Origin: Phycisphaerales bacterium
GTDB taxonomy: Bacteria; Planctomycetota; Phycisphaerae; Tepidisphaerales; Tepidisphaeraceae
Direction of reading: 5' to 3'
Assembly (NCBI GenBank): GCA_020847545.1
Contig: JADLBV010000078.1
Coordinates: 1-51,736, forward strand
DNA length: 51,736 nucleotides
The translations under genes and the position numbers were made by a program. Under the pieces are notes generated by a model. The model saw only the letters and a program-made list of their open reading frames with translations. It ran no database searches and had not been told where the DNA came from. Every line of letters begins with the position of its first letter. Position 1 is the stretch's first letter. Positions 1 through 8,451 of this stretch are shown here, one piece after another.

Positions 1-211
1 CCTCACCGGGGATATACGCCGTCACCTCGCGTCCATTGGACAACCGCACACGGGCGATCTTCCGCAACGCGGAGTTGGGCTTCTTGGGGGTCATCGTCTT
101 GACCTGAAGACAAACGCCTCGCTTCTGCGGGCACGCATTAAGGTCCTTGACCTTGTTGATGCTCGCCAGCGGGCGCCGGGGCTTCTTGATCAACTGATTG
201 ATCGTCGGCAT
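1..211 (-). CDS. rpsL: 30S ribosomal protein S12, 5' part
   Basis: The first 70 residues of ribosomal protein S12, a small-subunit protein at the decoding centre. The start [10 protein letters not shown] and the core [14 protein letters not shown] are the family signature; the latter contains the lysine at which streptomycin-resistance changes occur in other bacteria, here the ordinary lysine. The gene runs off the left edge of the window, so about half is missing. The ATG is preceded by an AAGGAAG-type ribosome binding site. A near-consensus promoter and a leader hairpin lie upstream. In most bacteria rpsL heads an operon with rpsG and fusA; that part would lie outside the window. Confidence 0.97.
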   Translation of the reverse strand, partial: MPTINQLIKKPRRPLASINKVKDLNACPQKRGVCLQVKTMTPKKPNSALRKIARVRLSNGREVTAYIPGE

Positions 212-239
212 GGGCTTCCTTTTGGGTCTACTGACAAAG

Positions 240-264
240 ACACTCCCGCAACAGGCGGAAGTGT
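240..264 (-). promoter_or_regulatory. Leader hairpin upstream of rpsL
   Basis: Read on the minus strand, two 10-base arms (ACACTTCCGC and GCGGGAGTGT) pair completely if one G-U wobble is allowed, around a 5-base loop. The hairpin lies between the promoter and the ribosome binding site of rpsL. No T-run follows directly, so it is more likely a leader structure or processing site than a terminator. Function is inferred. Confidence 0.5.
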
Positions 265-274
265 GAAGTCCGGT

Positions 275-303
275 AGTATAAAAAGCACCCCACCTCATGG
301 CAA
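275..303 (-). promoter_or_regulatory. Promoter of rpsL
   Basis: On the minus strand TTGCCA is followed after 17 bases by TATACT, each one base off the sigma-70 consensus with ideal spacing. Transcription would start about 55-60 bases before the rpsL ATG, giving a leader that contains the hairpin at 240-264. Confidence 0.65.
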
Positions 304-354
304 GCCCACGAAACGCAATTTATCCTAACCTCCAAGGCAAACGCATTTGTATTT

Positions 355-459
355 CCCCCTCCCCCGGTATTCCGGGGGAGGGCTGGGGAGGGGGGTTCGT
401 ATCGTCATTTTAAGGAAAAACCCCCACCCTTACCCTCCCCCGGCGTACCGGGGGAGGGG
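355..459. repeat. Paired GC-rich palindromic repeats (REP/BIME-like)
   Basis: Two copies of an 11-bp stem (CCCTCCCCCGG / CCGGGGGAGGG) around different 4-base loops (TATT at 368-371, CGTA at 444-447). The first is followed by CTGGGGAGGGG; the second is preceded by a related C-rich tail, so the copies face in opposite directions, like paired bacterial REP elements. They occupy the gap between the kinase gene and rpsL. Related elements with a slightly different stem lie at 47465-47490 and 50638-50734. The rest of 304-568 shows no gene. Confidence 0.75.
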
Positions 460-568
460 AGAATGAGGCTCTGCGGGCATATTGAATGTCACGAAAAATA
501 TAATTCGTTTGCTCTGTCCCACCCCTCAATTCACTCATATTGTTCGGTAAATATACGGCATCCCCATC

Positions 569-1219
569 TCAAACCTGATACCCCTTCTGCACCGCCTTGA
601 CCGCCTCAAATGCCAATTCCGTCGCCGTTTCCACTCCCACGCTCCCCGTGTTGATCGACAAATCGTAATTCCGCGCATCGCTCATCATCCGGCCCGTCAT
701 CCCCTGGATAAACTTCTCCCGCTCCTTGTCCACGCGATCGATTGTCGTCCGCGCCTCCTCGTCGCTGGCCAGCTTAAACGCCTCCCGCACCGCCCCCACC
801 CGCTTGGCCGGGGCGGCATGAAGGTAAATCCTCACCAGCCTCGGATGTTCCCTTAATGTCCAAAATGCCCCCCGCCCGATCGACACCACGCTGCGGCGAT
901 GGGCAATCTCCTGAATAATCCTCGATTCCACCTCAAACAACCCCGCATCCCGAATCGGCGGCTCCGGAATCGGCGCAAAGGCAACCTCGGGCGGGCCAAC
1001 CGCCAATGAATCGATCAGCCGTTCCCAAAAACTCGACAACCGCTCATCCCAACGTTCCAAATCCTTCTCACTGGTGCCGGTCTGCTCGGCCGCAAGCCTG
1101 ATAATTTCCCGATCCAGACACAAATAACCCAACCGAGCCGCCAACCGTTGACCCACCGCCGCCCCACCCGCGCCCAGTTGCCGTGAAACGGTCACCGCCC
1201 AGGGAAATTCCTCGGTCAT
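569..1219 (-). CDS. Cytidylate kinase-like family protein
   Basis: A 216-residue P-loop protein of the cytidylate-kinase-like family. The N-terminal AVTVSRQLGAGG takes the place of the nucleotide-binding loop and is followed by the ARLGYLCLDREII segment typical of this family. The region around IDRVDKEREKFI resembles the nucleotide-kinase lid. The true CMP kinase (cmk) family is related but distinct, so CMP phosphorylation is not certain. The frame is open 37 codons further upstream, but the ATG at 1219 is preferred: it has a GGAGAAGGG ribosome binding site and begins just before the conserved core. Divergent from the gene at 1419. Confidence 0.8.
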   Translation of the reverse strand: MTEEFPWAVTVSRQLGAGGAAVGQRLAARLGYLCLDREIIRLAAEQTGTSEKDLERWDERLSSFWERLIDSLAVGPPEVAFAPIPEPPIRDAGLFEVESRIIQEIAHRRSVVSIGRGAFWTLREHPRLVRIYLHAAPAKRVGAVREAFKLASDEEARTTIDRVDKEREKFIQGMTGRMMSDARNYDLSINTGSVGVETATELAFEAVKAVQKGYQV

Positions 1220-1339
1220 ACCCTTCTCCGGTTGAACCAAACAAAAATATACTCCACTAGGCCGATTTACATAACTCTTTTGTAAATAACCGCTTCCGCT
1301 CCAATCCAGACAATACCTAACAATCCCCAAATATTTTTC

Positions 1340-1376
1340 TTGACGTCCAATAAATGTTAGGGTAATATTATCCTAA
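1340..1376 (+). promoter_or_regulatory. Promoter with overlapping palindromic operator
   Basis: TTGACG (1340-1345) and TAATAT (1363-1368) are separated by exactly 17 bases. A 20-base near-palindrome, TTAGG-N-TAATATTA-N-CCTAA (1357-1376), covers the -10 element and mismatches only at the two N positions. This is a good site for a repressor. The promoter points to the gene at 1419, which has an AAGGAG ribosome binding site. Confidence 0.6.
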
Positions 1377-1418
1377 CGAAGACCGATCAGGATTCGGGCT
1401 TCATATGAAGGAGTAACC

Positions 1419-2009
1419 ATGACCACGCTACGCCAGATCGAACGACTTTGGTCCGCCCGCCGATACGACCACCTTTTTCGCCAGCTCATGGCCGCCCGCC
1501 CCGAATCATCCATGCGGCTGGAGGTGGAGGTGGGTGGTTCGGCCCCCGCCGCCGCGTTGGCTCTGATTCGTCTCGATGAGCTGTGCCAGAGTCATCAACC
1601 CCTGGCCAGCGATCTGTTACGCGCGTTGCTGGCATCCCAGGAATCGGATGGCGGGTGGAAAGACCCCATGACCACCGCACTTTGCCTGCGCGCCCTGTTC
1701 ACCTGCCACGGGGCCGGCGCTGCCATCGACCGCGGCCTATTTTATCTGGCCAATCTCCAAAAATCCGAAGGCATCTGGCCCAATGTCCCCCTGCGCCGGC
1801 TCCCCGCGGACCCATTCGTTTCCGCCTTCATCCTGTATCAGCTTGGCGAAAACCCCGGATTCCGCGCCGCCGTTCGCTTCATCGACGCCCTCAACTGGTT
1901 TGAACATCACGAGTCCAGCCTTGATCCCGAATCCCGCCGACTGTGGGATCGCGCAATCACCCGCTGTCGGCTGGGAAATTCATCCCAATCGACACTCACC
2001 TGGTCCTGA
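1419..2009 (+). CDS. Hypothetical protein with terpene-cyclase-like repeats
   Basis: A 196-residue protein with no clear function. Two segments, LLASQESDGGWKDPMTTALCLRAL (described in part: QESDGGWKDP) and LANLQKSEGIWP, resemble the QW-type repeats of the prenyltransferase/squalene cyclase alpha-alpha barrel. Only two or three repeats are present and no catalytic DxDD motif is seen, so it is unlikely to be an active cyclase. There is no signal peptide. It stands alone between a divergent kinase gene and a convergent LysM gene, with its own promoter and an AAGGAG site 8-9 bases before the ATG. Confidence 0.6.
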   Translation: MTTLRQIERLWSARRYDHLFRQLMAARPESSMRLEVEVGGSAPAAALALIRLDELCQSHQPLASDLLRALLASQESDGGWKDPMTTALCLRALFTCHGAGAAIDRGLFYLANLQKSEGIWPNVPLRRLPADPFVSAFILYQLGENPGFRAAVRFIDALNWFEHHESSLDPESRRLWDRAITRCRLGNSSQSTLTWS

Positions 2010-2016
2010 TGCGCAT

Positions 2017-2040
2017 AAAAAATGGCGCAAGGTGCGCCAT
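2017..2040 (-). terminator. Intrinsic terminator of the LysM gene
   Basis: On the minus strand an 8-bp perfect stem (ATGGCGCA / TGCGCCAT, loop CCT) is followed by a run of five to six T. It lies just past the stop codon of the LysM gene in the convergent gap with the gene ending at 2009. Confidence 0.8.
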
Positions 2041-2078
2041 GTAAAAAGGGGAAATTCAATTGTTCGACGATCGGCCGA

Positions 2079-3002
2079 TTATCGTGCCTGCGCCACTGTC
2101 GGCGCTTCGGGCAATTCCAAAACCGATCCCACCTTCAGCCGGGCCGGATCGGCCCCGATCAATTGCTTGTTCTTTTCATAAAGCTTATCAACGTATTTCC
2201 CGTTCCCATAAAGCTTTACCGAAATCTTGTACAGGCTGTCCCCCTCCTGCACACGATACTGCCGGCTTGAATCCAACGCGGCCGAGCCGGTTGTTCCACC
2301 AGCGGATGATTCATCTGATGCCTGTGTTGTTCGGCTTGGAACCACCTGTTGCGGGTCCGGCAGGTTGATCACCATGCCCGGTCGCAGCTTGTGAGCATCC
2401 AGCCCCGGATTGGCACGCAAAATATGCGGATAGTAATTGGCGCTGCCATACGTCGCCTTGGAAATGGAGGAGAGCGTGTCCCCTTTTTGCACCTTATACG
2501 TCCGCATCCCGCTCGGCTGCGTGGATGGACTGCCCGTTGATGCCGGCGTATTGGCCGCGGCGACATTTGGGGTTTCCAAGGCCGGTGAACTTGGCACAAC
2601 ATTGGCCGATGAATCCGCGGGCGGCGCATCATGGCCTGTCGGCGCACCGGTTGTCGGCGGCGTGCTGGTCACCGTCGGCTGCTGGCCAGTCGCCAGCAAC
2701 TGGTTCCAGTCCGTCACCGACCTTGGATCATTTGGCGTCGTACTCACCGCCGGCGGAGTATTGCCCGGCGTCGTTGCAAATGGATCGTTCCCCTGGGCAC
2801 TGGCCACTTCGGTGCCGGGCTTTTGTTCATGTGTGGCATCAGCGGGAGCGGCGGGGGCATCGGTCGATGCCGTCTGTTCAACCGCGGGGGTTGTATCCGA
2901 CACCGTCTGTTCGGGCTTGCTCCGCACCGACAGGGTGTACACCACAATCACCGCAAGCAGCACACCACCAATGGCCAATCCGAATCGCACGTCCTTGCGC
3001 AT
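2079..3002 (-). CDS. LysM-domain membrane-anchored protein
   Basis: A 307-residue protein with one N-terminal membrane segment (about residues 6-23), a long Ala/Thr/Pro/Ser-rich linker, and two C-terminal LysM domains. The domains begin with YKVQKGDTLSSIS and YRVQEGDSLYKIS. LysM domains bind peptidoglycan, so the protein probably sits in the inner membrane and reaches the wall through its low-complexity stalk. No hydrolase domain is visible. The frame stays open upstream to 3170, inside secDF, but the ATG at 3002 has an AAGGGAG site and leads straight into the membrane segment. It follows secDF by 97 bases and ends at a good terminator. Confidence 0.85.
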   Translation of the reverse strand: MRKDVRFGLAIGGVLLAVIVVYTLSVRSKPEQTVSDTTPAVEQTASTDAPAAPADATHEQKPGTEVASAQGNDPFATTPGNTPPAVSTTPNDPRSVTDWNQLLATGQQPTVTSTPPTTGAPTGHDAPPADSSANVVPSSPALETPNVAAANTPASTGSPSTQPSGMRTYKVQKGDTLSSISKATYGSANYYPHILRANPGLDAHKLRPGMVINLPDPQQVVPSRTTQASDESSAGGTTGSAALDSSRQYRVQEGDSLYKISVKLYGNGKYVDKLYEKNKQLIGADPARLKVGSVLELPEAPTVAQAR

Positions 3003-3099
3003 AAACCAACTCCCTTCGAGATGTACTCTTTTTCCCCGGCCAACCGCACCGCGGTGTTTGGTCGATGGTCCTGTCCAAGCGGCCATCCCCGATGTCTCT

Positions 3100-6000
3100 T
3101 TATCGTCCGGCCTTCTGCAACTGCCCGGCAGAAGCCTTGCCCGTCGCCGCCTCGTGTTCCTTTTTTCCACCCCACAACAAAATCGGCGAGGCGATCGCTA
3201 TCGACGAGTATGTGCCGACAAATATGCCAACCAGCATCACAAAAGTAAAGCCATGAATCGCCGGCCCGCCCAACAAATACATCACCGCCACCGTCGTCAG
3301 TGTCGTTCCGCTGGTCAAAAGCGTCCGCGACAGGGTCTGGTTGATCGAGTCGTTGATGACCTGTCGGCTCAAATGGCCAAATCGTCCCCGGTTTTCACGA
3401 ATTCGGTCAAAAACCACGATCGTGTCCACCATCGAGTACCCCAGAACCGTCAAAACAGCCGCCACCACCGTCAAATTGACGCGGAATGGCTCGATCAACA
3501 GCGCATGTCCAACCGCGGTCTGACCCAGATAATGAGACAACCCGATGAACCCGACCACCATGAATGTATCGTGGACCGTTGCCACAATGGTGGCCGTCCC
3601 GTATCGCAGATCACCAAACCGCAGCCAGATGTAGACCATGATCGCCAGCGCCGAAAAAACCACCGCCAGCAACGCATCGCGCGATGTTTCACCCGCCACC
3701 TGGGCGTCAAAGTTCGACACTTTGTTCAACTGTGCCGGCTTGCTGATCGCCTCATTGACGATCTGCCAGAATGGCCCGGCCAAATCGTCGCGCCATTTGG
3801 CCGGATCGGCCGAATAAGGCAACGCGGTGTCGGAGGTCAAAATCACCGCCCAACTCACCGGCTGCTCCTGATCCACCACATCCGATTCCACCTTGAAATC
3901 ATGGAACGGCGGCTGCGAACCATCGGGCCTGGGCTGCAACTGCTGCCGCTCGACGCGAGAACGAATCTCCTTCAAGCTCAGTGCCGGTGTCAAATTCCTC
4001 AGCACAATCGCCACGCCACCCTGATAATCCGCCACCGATCGCGGCTTGAAATTGTTGACCGAAAAACTCGTGTTCTGGATCGGCAACACCTCCGTATCCA
4101 CCACTTCGTTGATTGGCCGATCGGCCCCATCAAACTGCGATGGTAGTTCCAGTTTCAACCGGTCGCCCATCACTTCCAAAATGGCATTGCGCACCTGCGA
4201 GCTGTCGGCGTTGGCGGTCACCACTTCGTATTCCCGCTGCGTGTCCCCCACCGTCACCACGCTGGGGCTGGGAATGTCCGATGGTTTTGTCTCCAGAAGT
4301 TTCAACACTTCCGGCTGGGTCAACGGCTGTTTCAATTCAAACTGCACGCTGGTTCCCGATGCAAATTCGATGTCCAGCAATTTGCCCTGTTGATATTTCA
4401 CCACCAGTGCTGTCATGCCCGACACCAGCAGCACCGCGCTGACGGTGATGAACCATCCGATTTTGCCCATCCAGTCCACATTGGGATGCAGCAACCGCGC
4501 CACCGCCGGGATCGACACCGGCAGGCTCCCCAGCTTTTTGAGACCGAAATGATCCAGCCAGATGCCGAAGATCGTCTTGGTGACAAACAACGACGTGAAC
4601 AACGAGCTGAGCAAACCAATCGCCAGCGTCAACCCGAACCCTTTGACTTCCTCCGAACCGAAATAGTACAGCACCACGCAGGTGATCAGCGTCGTCACGT
4701 TCGAGTCCACGATAGCGCTCAACGCCCGGTCATACGCATTGCGCAGCCCCATCCGCAGCGACAACCCTCGCGATTGTTCCTCCCGCAAACGCTCGAAAAT
4801 CAGCACGTTGGCATCCACCGCGATGCCCATCGTCAGCACGATGCCCGCGATGGCCGGCAGCGTAAATGTCGCCCCCAGCGCCGCCATCGAACCCAAAATC
4901 AGCACGATGTTCAGCACCAGCGCCACCACCGCCACCAGGCCGGACATGTGGTAGTAGACGATCATCAGCAAACTGACCGCGATCAACCCCACCACGCACG
5001 ACATCAGCCCGCGGCGCAGGTTGTCCGCACCCAGTTGCGGCCCGATGGTCTGTTCGCGGATCGGTTCCTCGGCCAACTGTGCCGGTAGCGACCCCGCGTT
5101 GAGCGTGTTGATGAGGTAATTCAGTTCCTGATCGGTAAACCCGTTCGCCCCGCCGCCGCTGATGGTTCCGCTTCCGCCGGTGATCGCCTCGTTGATGTTG
5201 GGCGCGCTGATCACCTTGTTGTCCAGCACAATCGCCAGCGGTTTGCCGACGTTCCCGCGCGTCAAATCCGCAAACAGCGCCGCGCCGGTGCTGTCAAACT
5301 GGAATCCCACCGCTTTCTGAGCGGCGAACCCCTTTTCGATGCGGGTCGAATAGGCCTGTTGCAATCCCCACGTCACCCCACCCGGCCTGTGGGTCATCGA
5401 CTTTTCCGCGGTGTCATAGGCCAGGACGTAATACTTGTCGTTGTACATTTGCAGCATTTCGTGCTGCTGTTTGAATTCCTCCGGCCGATCCACCTGATAC
5501 CAGCGCATCTGGTCACCAGCCTGCGGCGCGGGGCCTTTTTGCTTGAGGCGCTGCACCATCGCCTGCACCTCGGACGAGCTTTCCGTCACCAGAATATGAA
5601 ATTCCAGAACGCCCGATCCGCGCAACAACCGTTTCAGTTCGGCCGCGTCGTCGATGTTGCCACGAACCTTGTCAAACTGCTCCGATTGCTTGGTCATCTG
5701 ATCAATCGCCTTGAGACGATTGGGAAAATCGGCGTATTTTTCCTTCAGTTCCTTCAGCCGCTGATCGCGACGATCCGGGTTCAATTCCAGAATCTGCTCC
5801 AGATCGGATGCGCTCAAATTGGTCTCGTCGATGCGCAGCTTCAACTGGTCATACTGCATTTCCGCGTCGGCCTGCGCCTTGAAATCCTTGTTGGCCTGTG
5901 CCGCCTGAATCGCCTTGTGCGATTCGAGCAGTTCGGCGAACAGTTTTTTGCGAACCGCCGACCCTTCGGTCAGTTCGTCCAGACGGGCCTGATTGCCCTC

Positions 6001-6399
6001 CTCAACCGCGCCGATGACTTCGGCGGCGCGGATGTTGGTCGCCTCCAGTTCACGCTGGGCATTGAGATACGCCTCGCGGAGCTTGCGGTTTTCCTCGCTG
6101 TTGCCGCTGGAGGGCATCTGGATTTCAAGCCGGTTGTTCCCCTGCGGACGCCAGATCAGGTTTCGCACACCCTGCGGGTCCACGCGCTTTTTCAGCGACT
6201 CCATCACCTTGATCGCGAGGTTTTCGTCGCTGGTTCCGGGAGCGGCCTTGATCTCATACAGCAGGCTGGTGCCGCCGGCCATGTCGATGCCGGGCTTGAG
6301 GTTGGGATGGGTGAAGTTCCCCGTTGGGAAAATCGCCCACAGGGCGATCGCCAAAATCGCCAGAATCAAAAACACGCGGCCGGAATGATTGTTTGACAT
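3100..6399 (-). CDS. secDF: Protein translocase SecDF, fused
   Basis: A single 1099-residue protein containing both SecD and SecF, the membrane components that use the proton gradient to help pull secreted proteins through SecYEG. The SecD half starts with a membrane helix and DMAGGTSLLYEI, has a long charged helical insertion in the first periplasmic domain (about residues 110-230), and reaches its membrane block near IREQTIGPQLG. The SecF half begins near residue 650, with DIEFASGTSVQFEL and the late motif YSMVDTIVVFDRIRE. Fusion occurs in several phyla including Planctomycetota. It follows yajC by 55 bases, as is usual. Confidence 0.95.
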   Translation of the reverse strand: MSNNHSGRVFLILAILAIALWAIFPTGNFTHPNLKPGIDMAGGTSLLYEIKAAPGTSDENLAIKVMESLKKRVDPQGVRNLIWRPQGNNRLEIQMPSSGNSEENRKLREAYLNAQRELEATNIRAAEVIGAVEEGNQARLDELTEGSAVRKKLFAELLESHKAIQAAQANKDFKAQADAEMQYDQLKLRIDETNLSASDLEQILELNPDRRDQRLKELKEKYADFPNRLKAIDQMTKQSEQFDKVRGNIDDAAELKRLLRGSGVLEFHILVTESSSEVQAMVQRLKQKGPAPQAGDQMRWYQVDRPEEFKQQHEMLQMYNDKYYVLAYDTAEKSMTHRPGGVTWGLQQAYSTRIEKGFAAQKAVGFQFDSTGAALFADLTRGNVGKPLAIVLDNKVISAPNINEAITGGSGTISGGGANGFTDQELNYLINTLNAGSLPAQLAEEPIREQTIGPQLGADNLRRGLMSCVVGLIAVSLLMIVYYHMSGLVAVVALVLNIVLILGSMAALGATFTLPAIAGIVLTMGIAVDANVLIFERLREEQSRGLSLRMGLRNAYDRALSAIVDSNVTTLITCVVLYYFGSEEVKGFGLTLAIGLLSSLFTSLFVTKTIFGIWLDHFGLKKLGSLPVSIPAVARLLHPNVDWMGKIGWFITVSAVLLVSGMTALVVKYQQGKLLDIEFASGTSVQFELKQPLTQPEVLKLLETKPSDIPSPSVVTVGDTQREYEVVTANADSSQVRNAILEVMGDRLKLELPSQFDGADRPINEVVDTEVLPIQNTSFSVNNFKPRSVADYQGGVAIVLRNLTPALSLKEIRSRVERQQLQPRPDGSQPPFHDFKVESDVVDQEQPVSWAVILTSDTALPYSADPAKWRDDLAGPFWQIVNEAISKPAQLNKVSNFDAQVAGETSRDALLAVVFSALAIMVYIWLRFGDLRYGTATIVATVHDTFMVVGFIGLSHYLGQTAVGHALLIEPFRVNLTVVAAVLTVLGYSMVDTIVVFDRIRENRGRFGHLSRQVINDSINQTLSRTLLTSGTTLTTVAVMYLLGGPAIHGFTFVMLVGIFVGTYSSIAIASPILLWGGKKEHEAATGKASAGQLQKAGR

Positions 6400-6454
6400 G
6401 GGCTTGTAGTGTGAATCCGTTGGCTAATGACAACTCTAATGGACAACGCGAAGA

Positions 6455-6823
6455 TTATTTCTCCGCTTTTTCTTCCTCGATCACGCGATGAATCGCGCTG
6501 CGGGAAAAACGAATCTTGGTGTTGGAGCTTTCATCCACCTTGACCAGGATTTCGGTGTCGCGGGCCTCGACCACGGTGCCGAGGATGCCGCCGATGGTCT
6601 GCACGCGGTCACCTTTTTTCAGATCCGACAACATATCCTTACGTTTGCGGTCATCCTTTCGTTTGGACCTGAAAATAAAGAGGTAAAAAACCACCGCGAT
6701 CAAAATCAGCGGCACCATCGGGCTGGCCCAGATGGGGGCATCGGGCCGGGTGGTGGGCGCGGGGGCGCCGGGGGCGTTGGAGACCGTTGGCTGGGACTGG
6801 GCCAGAATTACCGTATGCGTCAA
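6455..6823 (-). CDS. yajC: Preprotein translocase subunit YajC
   Basis: A 122-residue small membrane protein of the SecDF-YajC accessory complex. One membrane helix (about residues 33-50) is followed by the basic FRSKRKDDRKRKDML and the conserved LKKGDRVQTIGGILGTVV core. The N-terminus carries an extra Pro/Ala/Thr-rich stretch before the helix. The start is TTG, chosen because AGGAG stands seven bases in front of it and no ATG fits. It lies between tgt and secDF, the canonical tgt-yajC-secDF order. Confidence 0.93.
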   Translation of the reverse strand: MTHTVILAQSQPTVSNAPGAPAPTTRPDAPIWASPMVPLILIAVVFYLFIFRSKRKDDRKRKDMLSDLKKGDRVQTIGGILGTVVEARDTEILVKVDESSNTKIRFSRSAIHRVIEEEKAEK

Positions 6824-6847
6824 GGCGAACTCCTCAATATAAAACCG

Positions 6848-7996
6848 TCATTCCTTCACATTGCCATCATTCGACGGCCCAAGCCGGCAGCGCGGGTCGG
6901 TTTTGGCAAACGCTTCAAACGTGCCCTGTTCAATCGCCCGGCGCAGGTCGGCCATCAGCCGTTGATAGAACCGGATATTATGCAGGGAAACGAGGATCGG
7001 GCCAAGCATCTCGGAGGCGAAAAAAAAGTGGCGGATCGCCCCCCTGCTGAAACCCCGACACGCCACGCAGTCGCAACCGGCCTCAATCGGACGGTCATCG
7101 CGGGCATATTGGCTGTTTCTCAGCCGCAACGGACCCTCGGCACAAAAGGCATAGGCATTGCGGCCATTGCGGGTGGGCAGCACGCAGTCAAACATGTCGA
7201 TCCCCGCCGCCACCGCCGCCACGATGTCGCGCGGAAAACCAACCCCCATCAGGTATCTTGGTCGATCCGCGGGTAAAATCGGGCAAATTTCGTCCAAAAC
7301 CCTCACCATCGACTCAAACCCCTCCCCCACCGCCAACCCTCCCATGGCATAACCGGGAAGATTCAGTTCGACCAGGCTTTGGGCGCATTGCCGACGCAAA
7401 TTCAGGTCCGTGCCACCTTGAACAATGCCAAAAAGTGCCTGTTGATCCGGCCGTTGGTGGGTGTCGATACACTCTTTGGCCCACCGCACAGTCCGCTCGA
7501 CCGCGCGAAGATGCTCCTCGGCCGGGGCATCGGCAGGCGGGCATTGGTCAAATGCCATGATGATGTCCGCCCCCAGCGCGTTTTGCACCTCCATCGAACG
7601 TCGCGGCGTCAGTTGAACCATCGCCCCGTCGATATGGCTCTTAAACGTCACCCCGACATCATCAATGCGATTGAGATCGGCCAGTGAAAAAACCTGAAAT
7701 CCGCCGGAATCGGTCAAAATCGGGCCATCCCACCCCATGAACCGGTGCAAATCTCCCAGTTCGGCCACCACCGTTTCGCCCGGCCGAAGCATAAGATGGT
7801 AGGTGTTGGCAAGGATGCATTGCGCCCCCGTGGCGGCCACATCGGATGGCAACAACCCCTTGATCGTCCCCTGCGTCCCCACCGGCATGAACGCCGGCGT
7901 CTCAAACGCACCATGCGGTGTCTGAATCTGCCCACGACGGGCCTTTGACGAGGGATCCTGTGCAAGAAGTTGATATTGAACCGGCCGATCTGGCAT
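6848..7996 (-). CDS. tgt: Queuine tRNA-ribosyltransferase
   Basis: A 382-residue tRNA-guanine transglycosylase, which exchanges guanine 34 for preQ1 in tRNAs with GUN anticodons. Catalytic features are intact: Asp96 in TDSGGFQVFSL, the nucleophile Asp270 in MFDCVLPTRNGR, and zinc ligands Cys308, Cys310, Cys313 and His339 (GCDCVACRGFSR and SLHN). Length matches the family. The queuosine precursor genes are not in the window. No clear ribosome binding site precedes the ATG, but no other start fits the family's N-terminus. It probably heads the tgt-yajC-secDF operon; yajC starts 24 bases downstream. Confidence 0.97.
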   Translation of the reverse strand: MPDRPVQYQLLAQDPSSKARRGQIQTPHGAFETPAFMPVGTQGTIKGLLPSDVAATGAQCILANTYHLMLRPGETVVAELGDLHRFMGWDGPILTDSGGFQVFSLADLNRIDDVGVTFKSHIDGAMVQLTPRRSMEVQNALGADIIMAFDQCPPADAPAEEHLRAVERTVRWAKECIDTHQRPDQQALFGIVQGGTDLNLRRQCAQSLVELNLPGYAMGGLAVGEGFESMVRVLDEICPILPADRPRYLMGVGFPRDIVAAVAAGIDMFDCVLPTRNGRNAYAFCAEGPLRLRNSQYARDDRPIEAGCDCVACRGFSRGAIRHFFFASEMLGPILVSLHNIRFYQRLMADLRRAIEQGTFEAFAKTDPRCRLGPSNDGNVKE

Positions 7997-8046
7997 GCGT
8001 GGCCGAAGCGTAGTCGGTCATCGCCCGATTTGCCACCTGAGAACCA

Positions 8047-8439
8047 TCAGACATATGACTTGAGATAAATCAGCATGTCTTCATCAGGAAGGATTTTGGG
8101 AATGGTCCCGACATGATGAAAACCGTGATCGGTTAAAAACGCGCGGCCGTTGACCTGCGATTTTTGCCGCACGGCCATCCAGACCTGACGAAGAGGCTGG
8201 CGACGCTTACGGGCATGGGATTGGGCCTGGGCGATCATCGCGTCAAGAATTTGAGCGCCCAATCCTTTGCGTTGGCGGGAACGGGGGATTTCCAGTTCGA
8301 GAATCTGCACGATGCCGGGGGCGCTGTAATGCCAGCAGGCTTGGCCGGCCGGTTTGCCATCGTCCAGCAGACGAATGGTCCGCACCGACGACAAATCGCC
8401 AAGCTGATCAAGTGGAGGATCGTAAGCCAGTTCCATCAT
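8047..8439 (-). CDS. GNAT-family N-acetyltransferase
   Basis: A 130-residue acetyltransferase of the GNAT fold, which moves an acetyl group from acetyl-CoA to an amine. The acetyl-CoA pyrophosphate loop RQRKGLGAQIL (motif A) follows the beta-strand IVQILELEIP, and the C-terminal FLTDHGFHHVGTIPKI matches motif B. The substrate cannot be told. Two adjacent ATGs (8439 and 8436) are equally possible; neither has a strong ribosome binding site. It lies 12 bases downstream of the lipoprotein gene and is probably cotranscribed with it. Confidence 0.85.
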   Translation of the reverse strand: MMELAYDPPLDQLGDLSSVRTIRLLDDGKPAGQACWHYSAPGIVQILELEIPRSRQRKGLGAQILDAMIAQAQSHARKRRQPLRQVWMAVRQKSQVNGRAFLTDHGFHHVGTIPKILPDEDMLIYLKSYV

Positions 8440-8451
8440 GGGAATCGAAGT

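Noticed and set aside
2437-4146. A 569-codon plus-strand frame opposite the LysM and secDF genes
   Set aside because: It is the antisense of strongly conserved coding sequence, with Arg/His/Gln-rich translation and no recognisable domain.
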